Part shown: piece after piece, positions 24,416 through 33,605 of the stretch | Numbering within the stretch: position 1 is the first letter of the stretch | Layout: every line of letters begins with the position of its first letter | Source: Hyphomicrobiales bacterium | GTDB taxonomy: Bacteria; Pseudomonadota; Alphaproteobacteria; Rhizobiales; Rhizobiaceae | Assembly: GCA_900472485.1 (NCBI GenBank) | Contig: UCII01000031.1 | Coordinates: 46,292-110,291 of the forward strand | Direction: 5' to 3' | Length of the DNA stretch: 64,000 bases | Notes under the pieces: model-generated | What the model was told of the DNA's origin: nothing | Seen by the model: only the letters and a program-made list of their open reading frames with translations | Database searches by the model: none | Program-made: the position numbers and the translations under genes

Positions 24416-25306
24416 TCATTCCATATAGGCCGCAAGCTCCTCAGGCGCTCCCCGAGGAAAAGCTTCCTTAAGATAGTCCAGAAATGCTGACACGCGGGCG
24501 CTGAGAAGCCGCCGCGTCGGGTATAGTGCCCAAAGGGCGGTCTGAAATCCTTCCACCTCACCCCAACTCACCAGCCTGCGAGTGGCCAGATCCGGAATAG
24601 CGAGCGAAAGGGGTAGACACGCCGCGCCCACCCCGGCGCGGACGGCATCGCGAACCATGATGAAGGAGGAGACGCTCAGAACCGGCCTTGCCACAATGCG
24701 GAATTTTTCCCCTGAAGTCGTGACCTCCCACGATTCGGCCTGGTTCATCGTTCCACGGGTGACGGCGGGAACAGCATTGCGGCCTGCTGGACGCGGCAGG
24801 TCGGGACTTGCCACGACAACAAGACGATCATGCAGGAAGACGCGGCCGACAAGACTTTCATCCGGCTCCGGATTCACGCGTATGACCACATCATAGGCTT
24901 CCTCGATCATGTCGACGGCCCGGTCTTCCGTCGTGATCTCAAGCTGAACTTCGGGATATTTCCGGACAAATCCTGCTGCAAGCTTCCCCAACGCCGTCTG
25001 CGAGAACAGCAAGGGTGCACTGATCCTCAACCGGCCGCGGGGGCTATGTCCGCCTGAAGCGATCGCCTTCGCCGTTTCGTCAAGTTCTGTCAGTAGCGCG
25101 CCCGTTCGCTCGAAGAGTGCGCGCCCCTCCTCCGTCAGCTTCAGCGTCCGTGCGCCGCGCTCGAACAGGCGCAGGTCGAGACTTGCCTCGAGCTCGGCCA
25201 CGCGCCGCGACAAGGTTGCCTTCGGACGGCCAGTTGCACGAGCGGCCTTGCCGAACCCGCCATGGCGGGCGACCAGATTGAAATCGGCAAGAGCGAGCAG
25301 ATCCAT
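24416..25306 (-). CDS. LysR-family regulator
   Basis: A 296-residue protein. The helix-turn-helix region reads FNLVARHGGFGKAARATGRP then KATLSRRVAELEASLDLRLF, and the effector domain begins GRLRISAPLLFSQTALGKLA. It belongs to the large group beside oxidoreductase genes (CrgA-like). The ATG at 25306 is chosen over one 51 nt upstream, leaving room for the dyad at 25353. It is divergent from the NmrA-like reductase and likely controls it. Confidence 0.88.
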   Translation of the reverse strand: MDLLALADFNLVARHGGFGKAARATGRPKATLSRRVAELEASLDLRLFERGARTLKLTEEGRALFERTGALLTELDETAKAIASGGHSPRGRLRISAPLLFSQTALGKLAAGFVRKYPEVQLEITTEDRAVDMIEEAYDVVIRVNPEPDESLVGRVFLHDRLVVVASPDLPRPAGRNAVPAVTRGTMNQAESWEVTTSGEKFRIVARPVLSVSSFIMVRDAVRAGVGAACLPLSLAIPDLATRRLVSWGEVEGFQTALWALYPTRRLLSARVSAFLDYLKEAFPRGAPEELAAYME

Positions 25307-25352
25307 GTGTTTCACCAACGAGACAGTGGGTCCAAATATGGCGTCTATCGGG

Positions 25353-25376
25353 ATCAATGTGGATCATTAAATTGAT
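25353..25376. promoter_or_regulatory. LysR operator candidate
   Basis: ATCAAT, 12 nt, ATTGAT: a dyad in the 106-nt region between a divergent LysR gene and its presumed target. The spacing fits LysR recognition sites. Confidence 0.5.
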
Positions 25377-25412
25377 GACTGTCAACTGAACACCCCAACT
25401 GGAGTAACCACA

Positions 25413-26282
25413 ATGACCATTCTCGTTACAGGCGCCACCGGCCGTGTCGGCCACCAGGTCGTCGATCAACTCGTCAAGCGCGGCGCAAAGGTCCGCGTGC
25501 TGACTCGCGATCCCTCGAAGGCCAATGTCCCCGCCGGCGTCGAAGTCGCCCGGGGCGACCTGCTCGACATCGATGCCCTGCGCAGCGCCTTCCATGGCGT
25601 CAGCACGCTGTTCCTGCTGAATGCCGTTACCGGCGATGAATTCACTCAGGCGATCATCACGCTCAATATCGCCCGCGAGGCAGGCGTCGAACGGGTCGTC
25701 TATCTCTCCGTGTTCGAAGCCGACCGTGCGGTGAACGTGCCGCACTTCGCCGTCAAGTTCGGCGCCGAGCGCATGCTCGTACAGATGGGTTTCAGCGCCA
25801 CTATCCTGCGCCCGACCTACTTCATCGACAATGAGCTGATGATCAAGGATGTGATCCTCAATCACGGCGTCTACCCGATGCCGATCGGCAGCAAGGGTGT
25901 TGCCATGGTGGACGCCCGCGACATCGCCGAGGTTGCCGCCATCGAACTGATCCGCCGCGACCAGGCTCACGGCAAGCTGCCGATCGAAACGATCAACCTC
26001 GTCGGCCCCGACACGCTGACGGGCGCGGACGTTGCGAAGATCTGGTCGGACCTGCTTGGTCGGCCAGTTGTCTACGGCGGCGACGATCCGAGCGGGTTCG
26101 AGCAGAGCATGGCGAGCTTCATGCCGAAGTGGACCGCCTATGAGATGCGCCTGATGGCGGAACGCTACGTCAGCGACGGCATGATCCCCGAGACCGGCGA
26201 CATCGAACGGCTGACCGCGATTTTGGGTCGTCCACTGCACAGCTATCGCGACTTCGCGGTTGCGCTAACGACCGCCGCCTGA
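25413..26282 (+). CDS. NmrA-like NAD(P)-binding oxidoreductase
   Basis: A 289-residue Rossmann-fold protein. The dinucleotide-binding loop is TGATGRVGHQVVDQL at residues 6-20, followed by VRVLTRDPSKA with an arginine suited to NADP. The rest matches atypical short-chain dehydrogenases (NmrA or SDRa5 type), in which the Tyr-Lys catalytic pair is often missing. These act as quinone reductases or redox sensors. The substrate is unknown. It is a single gene controlled probably by the divergent LysR. Confidence 0.85.
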   Translation: MTILVTGATGRVGHQVVDQLVKRGAKVRVLTRDPSKANVPAGVEVARGDLLDIDALRSAFHGVSTLFLLNAVTGDEFTQAIITLNIAREAGVERVVYLSVFEADRAVNVPHFAVKFGAERMLVQMGFSATILRPTYFIDNELMIKDVILNHGVYPMPIGSKGVAMVDARDIAEVAAIELIRRDQAHGKLPIETINLVGPDTLTGADVAKIWSDLLGRPVVYGGDDPSGFEQSMASFMPKWTAYEMRLMAERYVSDGMIPETGDIERLTAILGRPLHSYRDFAVALTTAA

Positions 26283-26445
26283 GATGCCGTTGTTGGAAGA
26301 AATCCGCAAGCCGTTCGCAGGTTAGGATCATTCTTCCCCAGAAGCAGGCAGGTCCGGGCAGGTCGGCTCGGACTTGGATCTAGGGCTCGGCTTCGTGGTG
26401 CCGGCCATTCGGGTCTTTGTCCATTAAGCGCTGCTGACGCCTATC

Positions 26446-26820
26446 TCATTTCGTCGGCAGAGTCCGGACGGTTAGTTTATTTCCATCCGGATCGCGAAGA
26501 TATGCGACGAACGACCCGTTCGGACGCTCTGCAGGCGGGCTCTCGATTGCCATGCCACCATGCGCGATACCGGCGGCATGCCACGCCAGAACATGGCCAG
26601 AGCTCGCGGCGACGATACCGATCGTCCCACCGTTGGCCGCAGTCGCCGGCTTGCCGTCGATCGGTTTCGTGATCATCAGCCGCCCTCCCTCGTGGGCGTA
26701 GATCAGCCTGCCTCTCGCATCCATCTCGCCGGGCTTGCCTCCTAATGCAGCGAAGGTGGCGTCATAGAAACTTCTGGCGCGCTCCAAGTCGTTGCTGCCG
26801 ATCATTATGTGCGTGAACAT
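26446..26820 (-). CDS. VOC-superfamily (glyoxalase-like) protein
   Basis: A 124-residue protein of the vicinal-oxygen-chelate fold. It shows HIMIGSNDLERARSFYDATF at the start, and ends with SFVAYLRDPDGNKLTVRTLP, the usual last strand. A metal-binding His near the start (H4) is kept. Members include glyoxalases, dioxygenases and antibiotic-binding proteins; the substrate is not evident. It is a stand-alone gene. Confidence 0.82.
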   Translation of the reverse strand: MFTHIMIGSNDLERARSFYDATFAALGGKPGEMDARGRLIYAHEGGRLMITKPIDGKPATAANGGTIGIVAASSGHVLAWHAAGIAHGGMAIESPPAERPNGSFVAYLRDPDGNKLTVRTLPTK

Positions 26821-26864
26821 GCGTCATCTCCTGTTGGGGCTTTTGTAACTAAATTCCCTGGCGT

Positions 26865-27671
26865 TTATCGGTCAAAGTTCCTTAAATATTTTGCTGGCGA
26901 TGCGCCAAGCGCTTTCTTGAACATTGTGATGAATGCAGACACGGACTCATATCCGAGATCGCCCGAAACCTGCTGAACCGTTGCCCCTGCTGCAAGGCTG
27001 CGGATTGCGATGATCAACTGCAATTGCTGTCGCCAACGCCCGAAGGTAAGCCCCGTCTCCTGTTGAACAAGACGAGCAAGCGAGTTTTCGCTCATCGCCA
27101 CTCGCGCCGCCCATTGTTCGATCGTGCTCCGATCCGATGGATCATCGACCAATGCCGATGCGATGCGTCCCAGTCGCGGTTCGGCCGTCAGTGGCAGATG
27201 AAGATGCTCTACCGGCATCCGCGACAAAGCCGATAGAAGCAATGTTGTGATGAGTTCAGCATCCGCCGTCGCTACGTCGGAATGATCAGCCATCTCGATG
27301 ATAAGCTCCCTGACGAGAGGAGACAGCGAAAGCGTGCAGCACCGCTCCGGCAGATCGGCGGCACCCGGCTCAATGAACAGAAAGAACAAACGTGCATTGG
27401 CGGTCGCTACATTGCTATGGGGAATGCCCCCCGGAACCCACACACCACAGTGGGGTGGAACCATCCACATCCCGTTCGGAACACGACATGTCACGCCCCC
27501 GTGCAAGGGCATGACGAGCTGCCCTTTGCGATGACGATGTTCGGGGGCTTCGCGCTCGTTTTGCGAGACATCGATCCTCACGGCGTTCAATCGCGCCGTT
27601 GACTTGTCGAGATCATCATCGTCCCGTGCCCCGGCAAGAGACATTGGGGTCTGGTGGAATTTCGCTATCAT
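26865..27671 (-). CDS. AraC-family regulator with cupin sensor
   Basis: A 268-residue regulator. The N-terminal cupin has HRHRKGQLVMPLHGGVTCRV and PPHCGVWVPGGIPHSN. The C-terminal AraC domain has AARVAMSENSLARLVQQETG and GATVQQVSGDLGYESVSAFI. This architecture is common for regulators of exporters. It is divergent from the FUSC efflux operon that begins at 27745 or 28071 and probably regulates it. A short gap (73 nt) separates them. Confidence 0.85.
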   Translation of the reverse strand: MIAKFHQTPMSLAGARDDDDLDKSTARLNAVRIDVSQNEREAPEHRHRKGQLVMPLHGGVTCRVPNGMWMVPPHCGVWVPGGIPHSNVATANARLFFLFIEPGAADLPERCCTLSLSPLVRELIIEMADHSDVATADAELITTLLLSALSRMPVEHLHLPLTAEPRLGRIASALVDDPSDRSTIEQWAARVAMSENSLARLVQQETGLTFGRWRQQLQLIIAIRSLAAGATVQQVSGDLGYESVSAFITMFKKALGASPAKYLRNFDR

Positions 27672-27744
27672 TTGAGAGAATGTCTAAATTCATCGAGTAA
27701 CTTTGTCGATAGATTTCGATCAGACACGAAGTTGGGAGATGATG

Positions 27745-28074
27745 ATGGCAGTCCAGCTGCATGATCCTACCGCGGCCATACCTTCGCGGGCTGAAAGCTC
27801 ATCGCCGCCGCCGAAGACGCGGTTGGTTGGAAGATTTATTCGTACCACGCTGAAGCAGGCCGGCTCGTTCGCCTCAAGGTTCTGCGCCTTGCTGACGCCT
27901 CCGGCGACGGACTTGCCAACGATTTCATGTGGCGATCCTGCCGAAGCTTATCTTCATGCCTGCATTGCATCGCCATTCTTCTGCTACGTTTCGCCTACGA
28001 TCTACGGTCTTACCATCTCCGGTGATGGACGAAACATCACGCAAAGAAGCACCGACCCAGGAGATGATCTGTGA
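27745..28074 (+). CDS. Small protein of unknown function before the efflux operon
   Basis: A possible 109-residue gene whose stop overlaps the GTG start of the FUSC gene (GTGA). GGGAG lies 6 nt before the ATG at 27745, with two further ATG codons in tandem just upstream. The sequence is rich in Pro, Ser and Thr, has no clear helix or motif, and no family is recognised. It could be a leader peptide whose translation is coupled to the transporter, or simply an open frame. The overlap is the main reason to keep it. Confidence 0.35.
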   Translation: MAVQLHDPTAAIPSRAESSSPPPKTRLVGRFIRTTLKQAGSFASRFCALLTPPATDLPTISCGDPAEAYLHACIASPFFCYVSPTIYGLTISGDGRNITQRSTDPGDDL

Positions 28075-30104
28075 ACGGTCGATCGGTTGTTACCACCGGG
28101 AACGTGATCTTTTCATTGAAGACATTCCTGGCGGCCATGCTGGCCTACTTTATCGCAATAAGGTTCGACCTGCCGCGACCGTTCTGGGCAGTGGCGACCG
28201 TCTACATCGTCGCTCATCCACTTTCCGGAGCGATATCGTCGAAGTCGCTCTATCGACTGGGAGGAACCCTCCTAGGCGGTGCTGCGACGCTTGTCATGGT
28301 TCCGAACCTTGTTAACGAGCCTATCCTGCTTTCAGCAGCGATCATTGCATGGGTGTCGGCTTGTACTTTCATGAGTCTTCTCGATCGCACGCCTCGTAGC
28401 TATGTTCCCCTGCTGGCAGGATACACAGTGCTCCTCGCAGGATTGCCATTGGTCACGGCCCCGATAAACACGTTCGACACTGTGGTGTCCCGAATTGAGG
28501 AAATCGCTCTTGCGATTACCTGTGCCTCGATCATCAGCCACGCTGTTTTTCCGGCTCACGTTGGTGTGGTGCTCATCAACCGGATCGATGGTTGGATGGC
28601 AAGGGCGCAGAAGCTCCTCGCAGCGACGGCAACCGACGGGACAGATGAAAACCACAGGAGGATCGAACGGCAGGGACTGGCGGCGGATGCGGCGGACTTG
28701 CGGTCTTTCACGGTCCACCTTCAATATGACGGATCCAGATATCGGCGTGCAGTTTCGCTGGTAAGATCGCTGCAGCGTCGAATGGTGTCGCTCCTTCCAT
28801 TGCTGGGCGAATTGGAGGATTTGCGACGACCACTGATCAAGCTTCACACTCCGAAATCAAAGCAGGCGCTGTCTTTGATTGCAAGGATTGGCTCTCGTTC
28901 CGCCGATACCATGGAGAGCTCTAGGGCTAAGATCGACGCGCTTACCTCTTCCGGCGCGCCTTCTTCATGGGAACAGCTTGTTCTTATCAACGTTTCCCGC
29001 AGTCTGCGCGATATTCTTCGAATTTCTGACGAGTGCCGTTCTCTTCGGGAATCCATAAAAGAAGAGAATGCGCCAAGAGCAGCCCGCCGCCGCTTCGCTG
29101 CTCCCGATAAGATGCAGGGTGAGCATCGCGACGTGGGCATGGCCTTGCTTTCGGCGCTGGCAGTCGCGATCTGCCTCGCAACGTCGACCTTCTTCTGGAT
29201 TGCGAGCGGCTGGTTCGACGGAATGACATTTGCCCAGATTTCGGGTGTGCTTTGTTGTCTCCTTGCAGCAATGGACGATCCGGTCCCAGCCATGCGCAAG
29301 TTCGTCGAGGTGACGATCGGGTCGGTCATCGCAGCGTTCGTCTACGGCTTCGCGATCCTGCCGATGATCGACGGTTTTGTGCCGCTCGTCGCTGCGCTCG
29401 GGCTGTTCCTGATCCCTGCAGGGATATGCCTCGCCGTGCCTTCGCTCGCGATCATCGGCATGGGGCTGTGCATAAACTTTCCTCTTCTTCTCACCCTCCA
29501 GGCACACCAGACCAGCGACTTCGTGACGTTTGCAAACACGGCGATCGCAACCATTCTTGCGATGGTCTGGACGATCGTGGTCTGCGGCATCTTCCGATCC
29601 GTAAGCGCGGAGACAAATGCCGGAAGGCTTTCTTCCGTAACCCGGAAGCATGTCGCAGGAATCGCGGCCGGCAGACATTCCGACGCTCATGTCACGCATG
29701 ATCGCGTCATCGATATTGCAGGCCTCTTTGCCTCCAGAGCGGCAAGACTTCCGCCGACATCCGAGACGTCAAATGCCGACCTCATACGATATCTGAGGGT
29801 CGGACTTCATATGACGGCGATGCGAGAGCTCGCTGATGAAGCATCGATACCTATCCGCTTCAAGACGGAAGCAGTCTTGTCGGCGCTTGCGGTGGTATAT
29901 GACCTGGTGCCTGCCGACCGTGACGAGGCCTTGAAAAATGCCCTATCGAGGCTGGACGATCTCATCCTTTCCGCTCCGCGCGTGATCGCGGTGGATGCGG
30001 AAAGGGAACTTGTTGTGCGTGCAGCCGCTCTTCGCATCTGCGTCGCCCGGGACGCTGATCCTCCGGTTTTGCCAACACCTTCTACTAGGACGGCCGTCGC
30101 GTGA
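28071..30104 (+). CDS. FUSC-family aromatic-acid efflux protein (AaeB-like)
   Basis: A 677-residue inner-membrane protein with two blocks of hydrophobic helices (about 15-160 and 355-510) separated by a helical cytoplasmic region, as in AaeB and fusaric acid resistance proteins. The start is GTG at 28071 with GGAG upstream; the phrase LPRPFWAVATVYIVAHPLSG is typical of the family. It works with the DUF1656 and HlyD-type proteins encoded next, overlapping by four bases. The likely substrates are aromatic carboxylic acids or similar phenolics. Confidence 0.88.
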   Translation: MNGRSVVTTGNVIFSLKTFLAAMLAYFIAIRFDLPRPFWAVATVYIVAHPLSGAISSKSLYRLGGTLLGGAATLVMVPNLVNEPILLSAAIIAWVSACTFMSLLDRTPRSYVPLLAGYTVLLAGLPLVTAPINTFDTVVSRIEEIALAITCASIISHAVFPAHVGVVLINRIDGWMARAQKLLAATATDGTDENHRRIERQGLAADAADLRSFTVHLQYDGSRYRRAVSLVRSLQRRMVSLLPLLGELEDLRRPLIKLHTPKSKQALSLIARIGSRSADTMESSRAKIDALTSSGAPSSWEQLVLINVSRSLRDILRISDECRSLRESIKEENAPRAARRRFAAPDKMQGEHRDVGMALLSALAVAICLATSTFFWIASGWFDGMTFAQISGVLCCLLAAMDDPVPAMRKFVEVTIGSVIAAFVYGFAILPMIDGFVPLVAALGLFLIPAGICLAVPSLAIIGMGLCINFPLLLTLQAHQTSDFVTFANTAIATILAMVWTIVVCGIFRSVSAETNAGRLSSVTRKHVAGIAAGRHSDAHVTHDRVIDIAGLFASRAARLPPTSETSNADLIRYLRVGLHMTAMRELADEASIPIRFKTEAVLSALAVVYDLVPADRDEALKNALSRLDDLILSAPRVIAVDAERELVVRAAALRICVARDADPPVLPTPSTRTAVA

Positions 30105-30310
30105 CCGGACAATACGATCTCTACGGCGTCTTTCTTCCATCGTTCTCGGCGCTCGCTTTGCTTGCATACGGCATGTTTCGCATTCTCACAGCGGTTCTCG
30201 CCAAGATCGGTTTTTACCGCGTGGTGTGGCATCCCTCTCTATTCAATCTCGCATTCTACATCACTCTCCTCGGCGGACTTTCCGCCGCTATCAATTGGTT
30301 TCAAGGATGA
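30101..30310 (+). CDS. DUF1656 small membrane protein (AaeX-like)
   Basis: A 69-residue protein with two hydrophobic helices (FSALALLAYGMFRILTAVLA and LFNLAFYITLLGGLSAAINW) and the family start YDLYGVFLPS. It starts with GTG overlapping the FUSC stop and ends overlapping the HlyD start. DUF1656 proteins regularly stand between these partners in aromatic-acid efflux operons. Confidence 0.85.
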   Translation: MTGQYDLYGVFLPSFSALALLAYGMFRILTAVLAKIGFYRVVWHPSLFNLAFYITLLGGLSAAINWFQG

Positions 30311-31185
30311 AGAACCTCGTTTTCACGTCGGGCCGAGCCCTATTGACCCTTTCCATGGTCGGCTGCGCAGCAGTTTTAAGCTGGCACCTATGGTCCTTCT
30401 ATATGGAAGCGCCGTGGACACGGGACGCCCACGTCCGTGCGGATATCGTTCGACTGGCACCAGACGTCTCGGGTCCCGTCACGCAGGTTCTGGTGTCCGA
30501 CAACGCCCAGGTGGAGAAAGGAACGCCGCTGTTTCACATCGAAGCAGACCGTTTCGAACTTGCGCTGCGCGAGGCAGAGGCCCAAGTGCAGAGCGCCAAG
30601 GCTGCGGCGGAGCTGGCACGGATCGAATTCGAACGATATCAACTGCTCGCATCGAAAGAAGCAGCCAGCCTGAAGGAGCGGCAGCATGCAGAAAGCCAGA
30701 TGCATCAGGCCGAAGCAGCATACCAGTCGGCGCTTGCAGCTCGAGATCTGGCGGAACTGAACCTCAAGCGGACAACCGTGAAGGCCCCAGCATCCGGGAC
30801 AGTCACGAACTTTTCCCTCCGCAGCGGGAACTATGTCTCTGCGGCAAACGCGGTTGGTGTGCTGGTGGAAAGAGAATCCATCTACGTCGCGGGATATTTT
30901 GAAGAGACAAAGCTTCCCCGTATCCACGTCGGAGATCGAGTTAAGATCGATATCATGGGCGAGCCGGAAACAATAACCGGTCATGTCGCGAGCATCGCCG
31001 CCGGCATAGAGGATCGGGAGCGAAGTGATTCTGCCGGCTCTTTTGCGAGCGTGGCACCGACTTTCGCCTGGGTCCGCCTGGCTCAGAGAGTTCCGGTGCG
31101 GATCGAGATAGATGATACCCCGGACGCAGTCCGGCTTATTGCCGGCCGGACTGCGACGGTTTCTGTTGAACCGAAGGGCAACTAA
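30307..31185 (+). CDS. HlyD-family periplasmic adaptor (AaeA-like)
   Basis: A 292-residue membrane-fusion protein. One N-terminal helix (LLTLSMVGCAAVLSWHLWSF) anchors it. It is followed by APWTRDAHVRADIVRLAPDV, the first lipoyl half, a coiled-coil hairpin at about 90-160, the second lipoyl half (TVKAPASGTVTNFSLRSGNY), and a beta-barrel domain. The adaptor links the FUSC pump to an outer-membrane channel, which is not encoded nearby. The ATG at 30307 overlaps the DUF1656 stop; longer in-frame starts run back into other genes. Confidence 0.88.
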   Translation: MKNLVFTSGRALLTLSMVGCAAVLSWHLWSFYMEAPWTRDAHVRADIVRLAPDVSGPVTQVLVSDNAQVEKGTPLFHIEADRFELALREAEAQVQSAKAAAELARIEFERYQLLASKEAASLKERQHAESQMHQAEAAYQSALAARDLAELNLKRTTVKAPASGTVTNFSLRSGNYVSAANAVGVLVERESIYVAGYFEETKLPRIHVGDRVKIDIMGEPETITGHVASIAAGIEDRERSDSAGSFASVAPTFAWVRLAQRVPVRIEIDDTPDAVRLIAGRTATVSVEPKGN

Positions 31186-31293
31186 GATATGAGCAAATTC
31201 CATGCTCTGAAACGCATGGATCAGTGCGCTCGCGTTCTTGCGTCTTCGTCGCTCAAGTTCCTGTTAAGCCGCTGCAATCGGTGGCAGCGAGAT

Positions 31294-32517
31294 CTATTCA
31301 GCCGCCACCACATGCCTGCTCTTCAGCACTGCGATCGAAAGGAGGAGCACGATGGCCGAGCAGATAGCGATGACGACCACCATCGGTCTCGCCGTACCGT
31401 CCATAAACATGCTGCTGATGCCAACCACCAGCGCCGATGTCATGAACTGGACCGTCCCCATCATCGCCGAGGCTGTGCCAGCGATGCGGCCATGGTGTTC
31501 AAGCGCCAGCACCGCCGCATTCGGCACGATCATTCCAAGGAAAGCGTAGCCTGCAAACAGGAAGGCCGCCATGATGTCGAGGCGATCGGCTCCACCGGCC
31601 ATCAGGACAGCCAGCGCCAACATCGCCAGCGCATAACCGGAAACTGCACCGCGAATCACCTTGCGCAAACCAATCCGGCGGGCAAGCCAGCCGTTCATCT
31701 GCGACATGCCGATGAAGCCGACGGCATTCACCGAAAACACCACGCTGTAAAAGCTTGGAGAGAGCCCGTAATGGCCGATGAGTACGAAGGAAGAGTTGGC
31801 GACATAGATCATGTAGCTTGACATGCCGAAGGAGGCCATCAGCACCAGGCCGAGATAGTACGGGTCCCTGAGGAGTGTTCCATAGGCCTTCAATGCTCCG
31901 CCGAGGCTACTTTCACTGCGTGCCGCAACCGGACGGGTCTCCTCGAGGAAAAAACGGCCCGCGACGAAGCCGACAACGCCGGCAAAGACCATGACCCAAA
32001 AGATCAGTCGCCAGTTCCCGAACATTGTCACGATGCTGCCCGCAAGCGGCGCCAGGATGGGTGAGATACTGAAAACCAGCATAAGCCGCGACATCAGTTG
32101 CGCGGCGGCGGCTCCTGTATGCAGGTCGCGCACGATGGCGCGGGCAATCACGACACCTGCACAGGCGCCAGTGCCCTGAATGAAACGGAAGGCGACCAGC
32201 CAGCCAATATCGGTGGAAAGCGCGCAACCGATCGCGCCGAGGATATAGAGCACCAGACCGACATACAGAGGCCGCTTGCGGCCAAACATATCCGACAACG
32301 GACCATAGATGATCTGCGACACGGCCATGGCGGCGAAGAAGGAGATCAGGCTTGCTTGAACTGCATGGCTGTCAGCGTGGAGATCCAGACTGATCGTCGG
32401 CAACGCGGGTAAATACATGTCGAGGGCAAAGAGACCCACGGCTGAAAGAATGCCAAGGACGATGGCATGGTGGGAGCCGCCGGCTCCGAGGGATGAAACG
32501 GAATCCTTGCTCTGCAC
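31294..32517 (-). CDS. Bcr/CflA-type MFS drug exporter
   Basis: A 407-residue transporter with about 12 helices. Signatures are GLFALDMYLPALPTISLDLH in helix 1, YGPLSDMFGRKRPLYVGLVL (motif A), and ISPILAPLAGSIVTMFGNWR (motif C region), all typical of the Bcr/CflA family. It probably gives resistance by proton-coupled export. The divergent TetR gene lies 193 nt away. Confidence 0.88.
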   Translation of the reverse strand: MQSKDSVSSLGAGGSHHAIVLGILSAVGLFALDMYLPALPTISLDLHADSHAVQASLISFFAAMAVSQIIYGPLSDMFGRKRPLYVGLVLYILGAIGCALSTDIGWLVAFRFIQGTGACAGVVIARAIVRDLHTGAAAAQLMSRLMLVFSISPILAPLAGSIVTMFGNWRLIFWVMVFAGVVGFVAGRFFLEETRPVAARSESSLGGALKAYGTLLRDPYYLGLVLMASFGMSSYMIYVANSSFVLIGHYGLSPSFYSVVFSVNAVGFIGMSQMNGWLARRIGLRKVIRGAVSGYALAMLALAVLMAGGADRLDIMAAFLFAGYAFLGMIVPNAAVLALEHHGRIAGTASAMMGTVQFMTSALVVGISSMFMDGTARPMVVVIAICSAIVLLLSIAVLKSRHVVAAE

Positions 32518-32666
32518 GGAAGAAACCTTTCCCGCACACCATTCCCCGGACGAAACAAAGTCTCATACAAAAAGCATGTGACGGGGATTGAGTGGGCGAT
32601 TATAGATGGGACAGCGGAAAGACGGAGATGGTTCCAACGCATGGTCCGTCATTCCTGTAAAATATT

Positions 32667-32684
32667 TTGGACAGTATTGTCCAA
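32667..32684. promoter_or_regulatory. TetR operator candidate
   Basis: TTGGACAGTATTGTCCAA: two perfect 7-bp arms around GTAT, 26 nt before the TetR start and 149 nt before the exporter start. Confidence 0.65.
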
Positions 32685-32710
32685 TTGGTCAAGTCCTATA
32701 TGGTGGTGTC

Positions 32711-33361
32711 ATGAAAACTTCGCCCGCAGCGGTTTCTTCCGAGACAGAGAGTCCGCCCGCCACCAGCAAACGTCAGGCAATCCTCAACGCGGCCGCAGAC
32801 GTTTTTGCCGAGGAGGGGTTTGCGGCGGCGAGCATCGACGCCATCGCGGCAAGAGCCGGCGTGTCCCGTCAGACGGTGTATAATCAACTCGGCGACAAGG
32901 ATAATCTGTTCAAGGTTGTGGTTGCGGAGATCACCGAGAAGTCGAGCGCCGGCTTCTTTCGGGTGTTGGACACATTTCCCGTTGCGCCTATCGATCTCGA
33001 AAAGGAACTGACCGAATTTTCAGCGCTGCTCCTGCGCAAGGCGGTCTGCGATCCGAATGGTCTCTGGCTACGCAAGCTCATCGAGACCGAGGGCGGCAGA
33101 TTTCCCGAATTGTTTGAGACCTGGAAGGAATACGGACCGGGCAAGAAATACCCCGCCATCGCAGCTCGCCTGGCGCAGCTCGCGCTGGCCGGCCATCTCG
33201 ACATAGAGGATCCGGCACTTGCCGCGCGTCAGTATATGGCGCTGCTTGCAACAGATCTACGGATCAACCAACAGATCGGCCGCCCGACGCCAGAGGAAGA
33301 AGTCGACCGTATGGCAAGAGAGGCGACGAAGACCTTTCTCCGTGCATTCGGCAAGCGCTAA
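32711..33361 (+). CDS. TetR-family regulator (AcrR-like)
   Basis: A 216-residue repressor. The helix-turn-helix reads ASIDAIAARAGVSRQTVYNQ then LGDKDNLFKVVV, and the C-terminal domain resembles TetR_C_7/AefR types. The ATG at 32711 is preferred since the operator dyad lies just upstream. It is divergent from the Bcr/CflA exporter and likely represses it. Confidence 0.88.
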   Translation: MKTSPAAVSSETESPPATSKRQAILNAAADVFAEEGFAAASIDAIAARAGVSRQTVYNQLGDKDNLFKVVVAEITEKSSAGFFRVLDTFPVAPIDLEKELTEFSALLLRKAVCDPNGLWLRKLIETEGGRFPELFETWKEYGPGKKYPAIAARLAQLALAGHLDIEDPALAARQYMALLATDLRINQQIGRPTPEEEVDRMAREATKTFLRAFGKR

Positions 33362-33431
33362 TGGCATCGGACTACAATTGTAATACGAGACACGACGCAC
33401 CGACAGGCAAACTTCTCATCACTGCCGCGCG

Positions 33432-33605
33432 CTAGATATAATCCTGGTTACGGGAGTAGTTTCCAGCTCTTGAATAGATTCGAACCTGCGCCTCCGTTGT
33501 TACAAGAGCTATCGGTCTGAAATTCTTGCCGTCGAATATCCGCTCTGCATGGAATGACCGGTTAGGAGCCACAAGCCGGAGTTCTTCCGCTCGGGATCCG
33601 CAGGC
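33432..33605 (-). pseudogene. Remnant of an IS3-type transposase (OrfB)
   Basis: On the minus strand a short open stretch reads GSRAEELRLVAPN, then RSFHAERIFDGKNFRPIALV. It aligns with the start of the IS3-family DDE domain, usually TRAPxxxPxGPNQRWSxDF followed by VADxLxDGRRFRxLTVVD. The first catalytic Asp and the invariant Trp are gone, and the frame ends soon after, so it can only be a decayed piece. No terminal inverted repeats were found. The match is from memory of the family and rests on about 30 residues. Confidence 0.4.

Noticed and set aside
25080..26240. Long minus-strand open frame (386 codons) opposite the NmrA-like gene
   Set aside because: It runs antisense to a clear Rossmann oxidoreductase and into the LysR gene. 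Its composition (many Asp, His, Gly) is typical of the mirror frame of GC-rich genes.
29995..30306. N-terminal extension of the HlyD-like protein
   Set aside because: The extra 104 residues overlap FUSC and DUF1656 in another frame. The ATG at 30307 has the coupled ATGA overlap and gives a normal membrane anchor.
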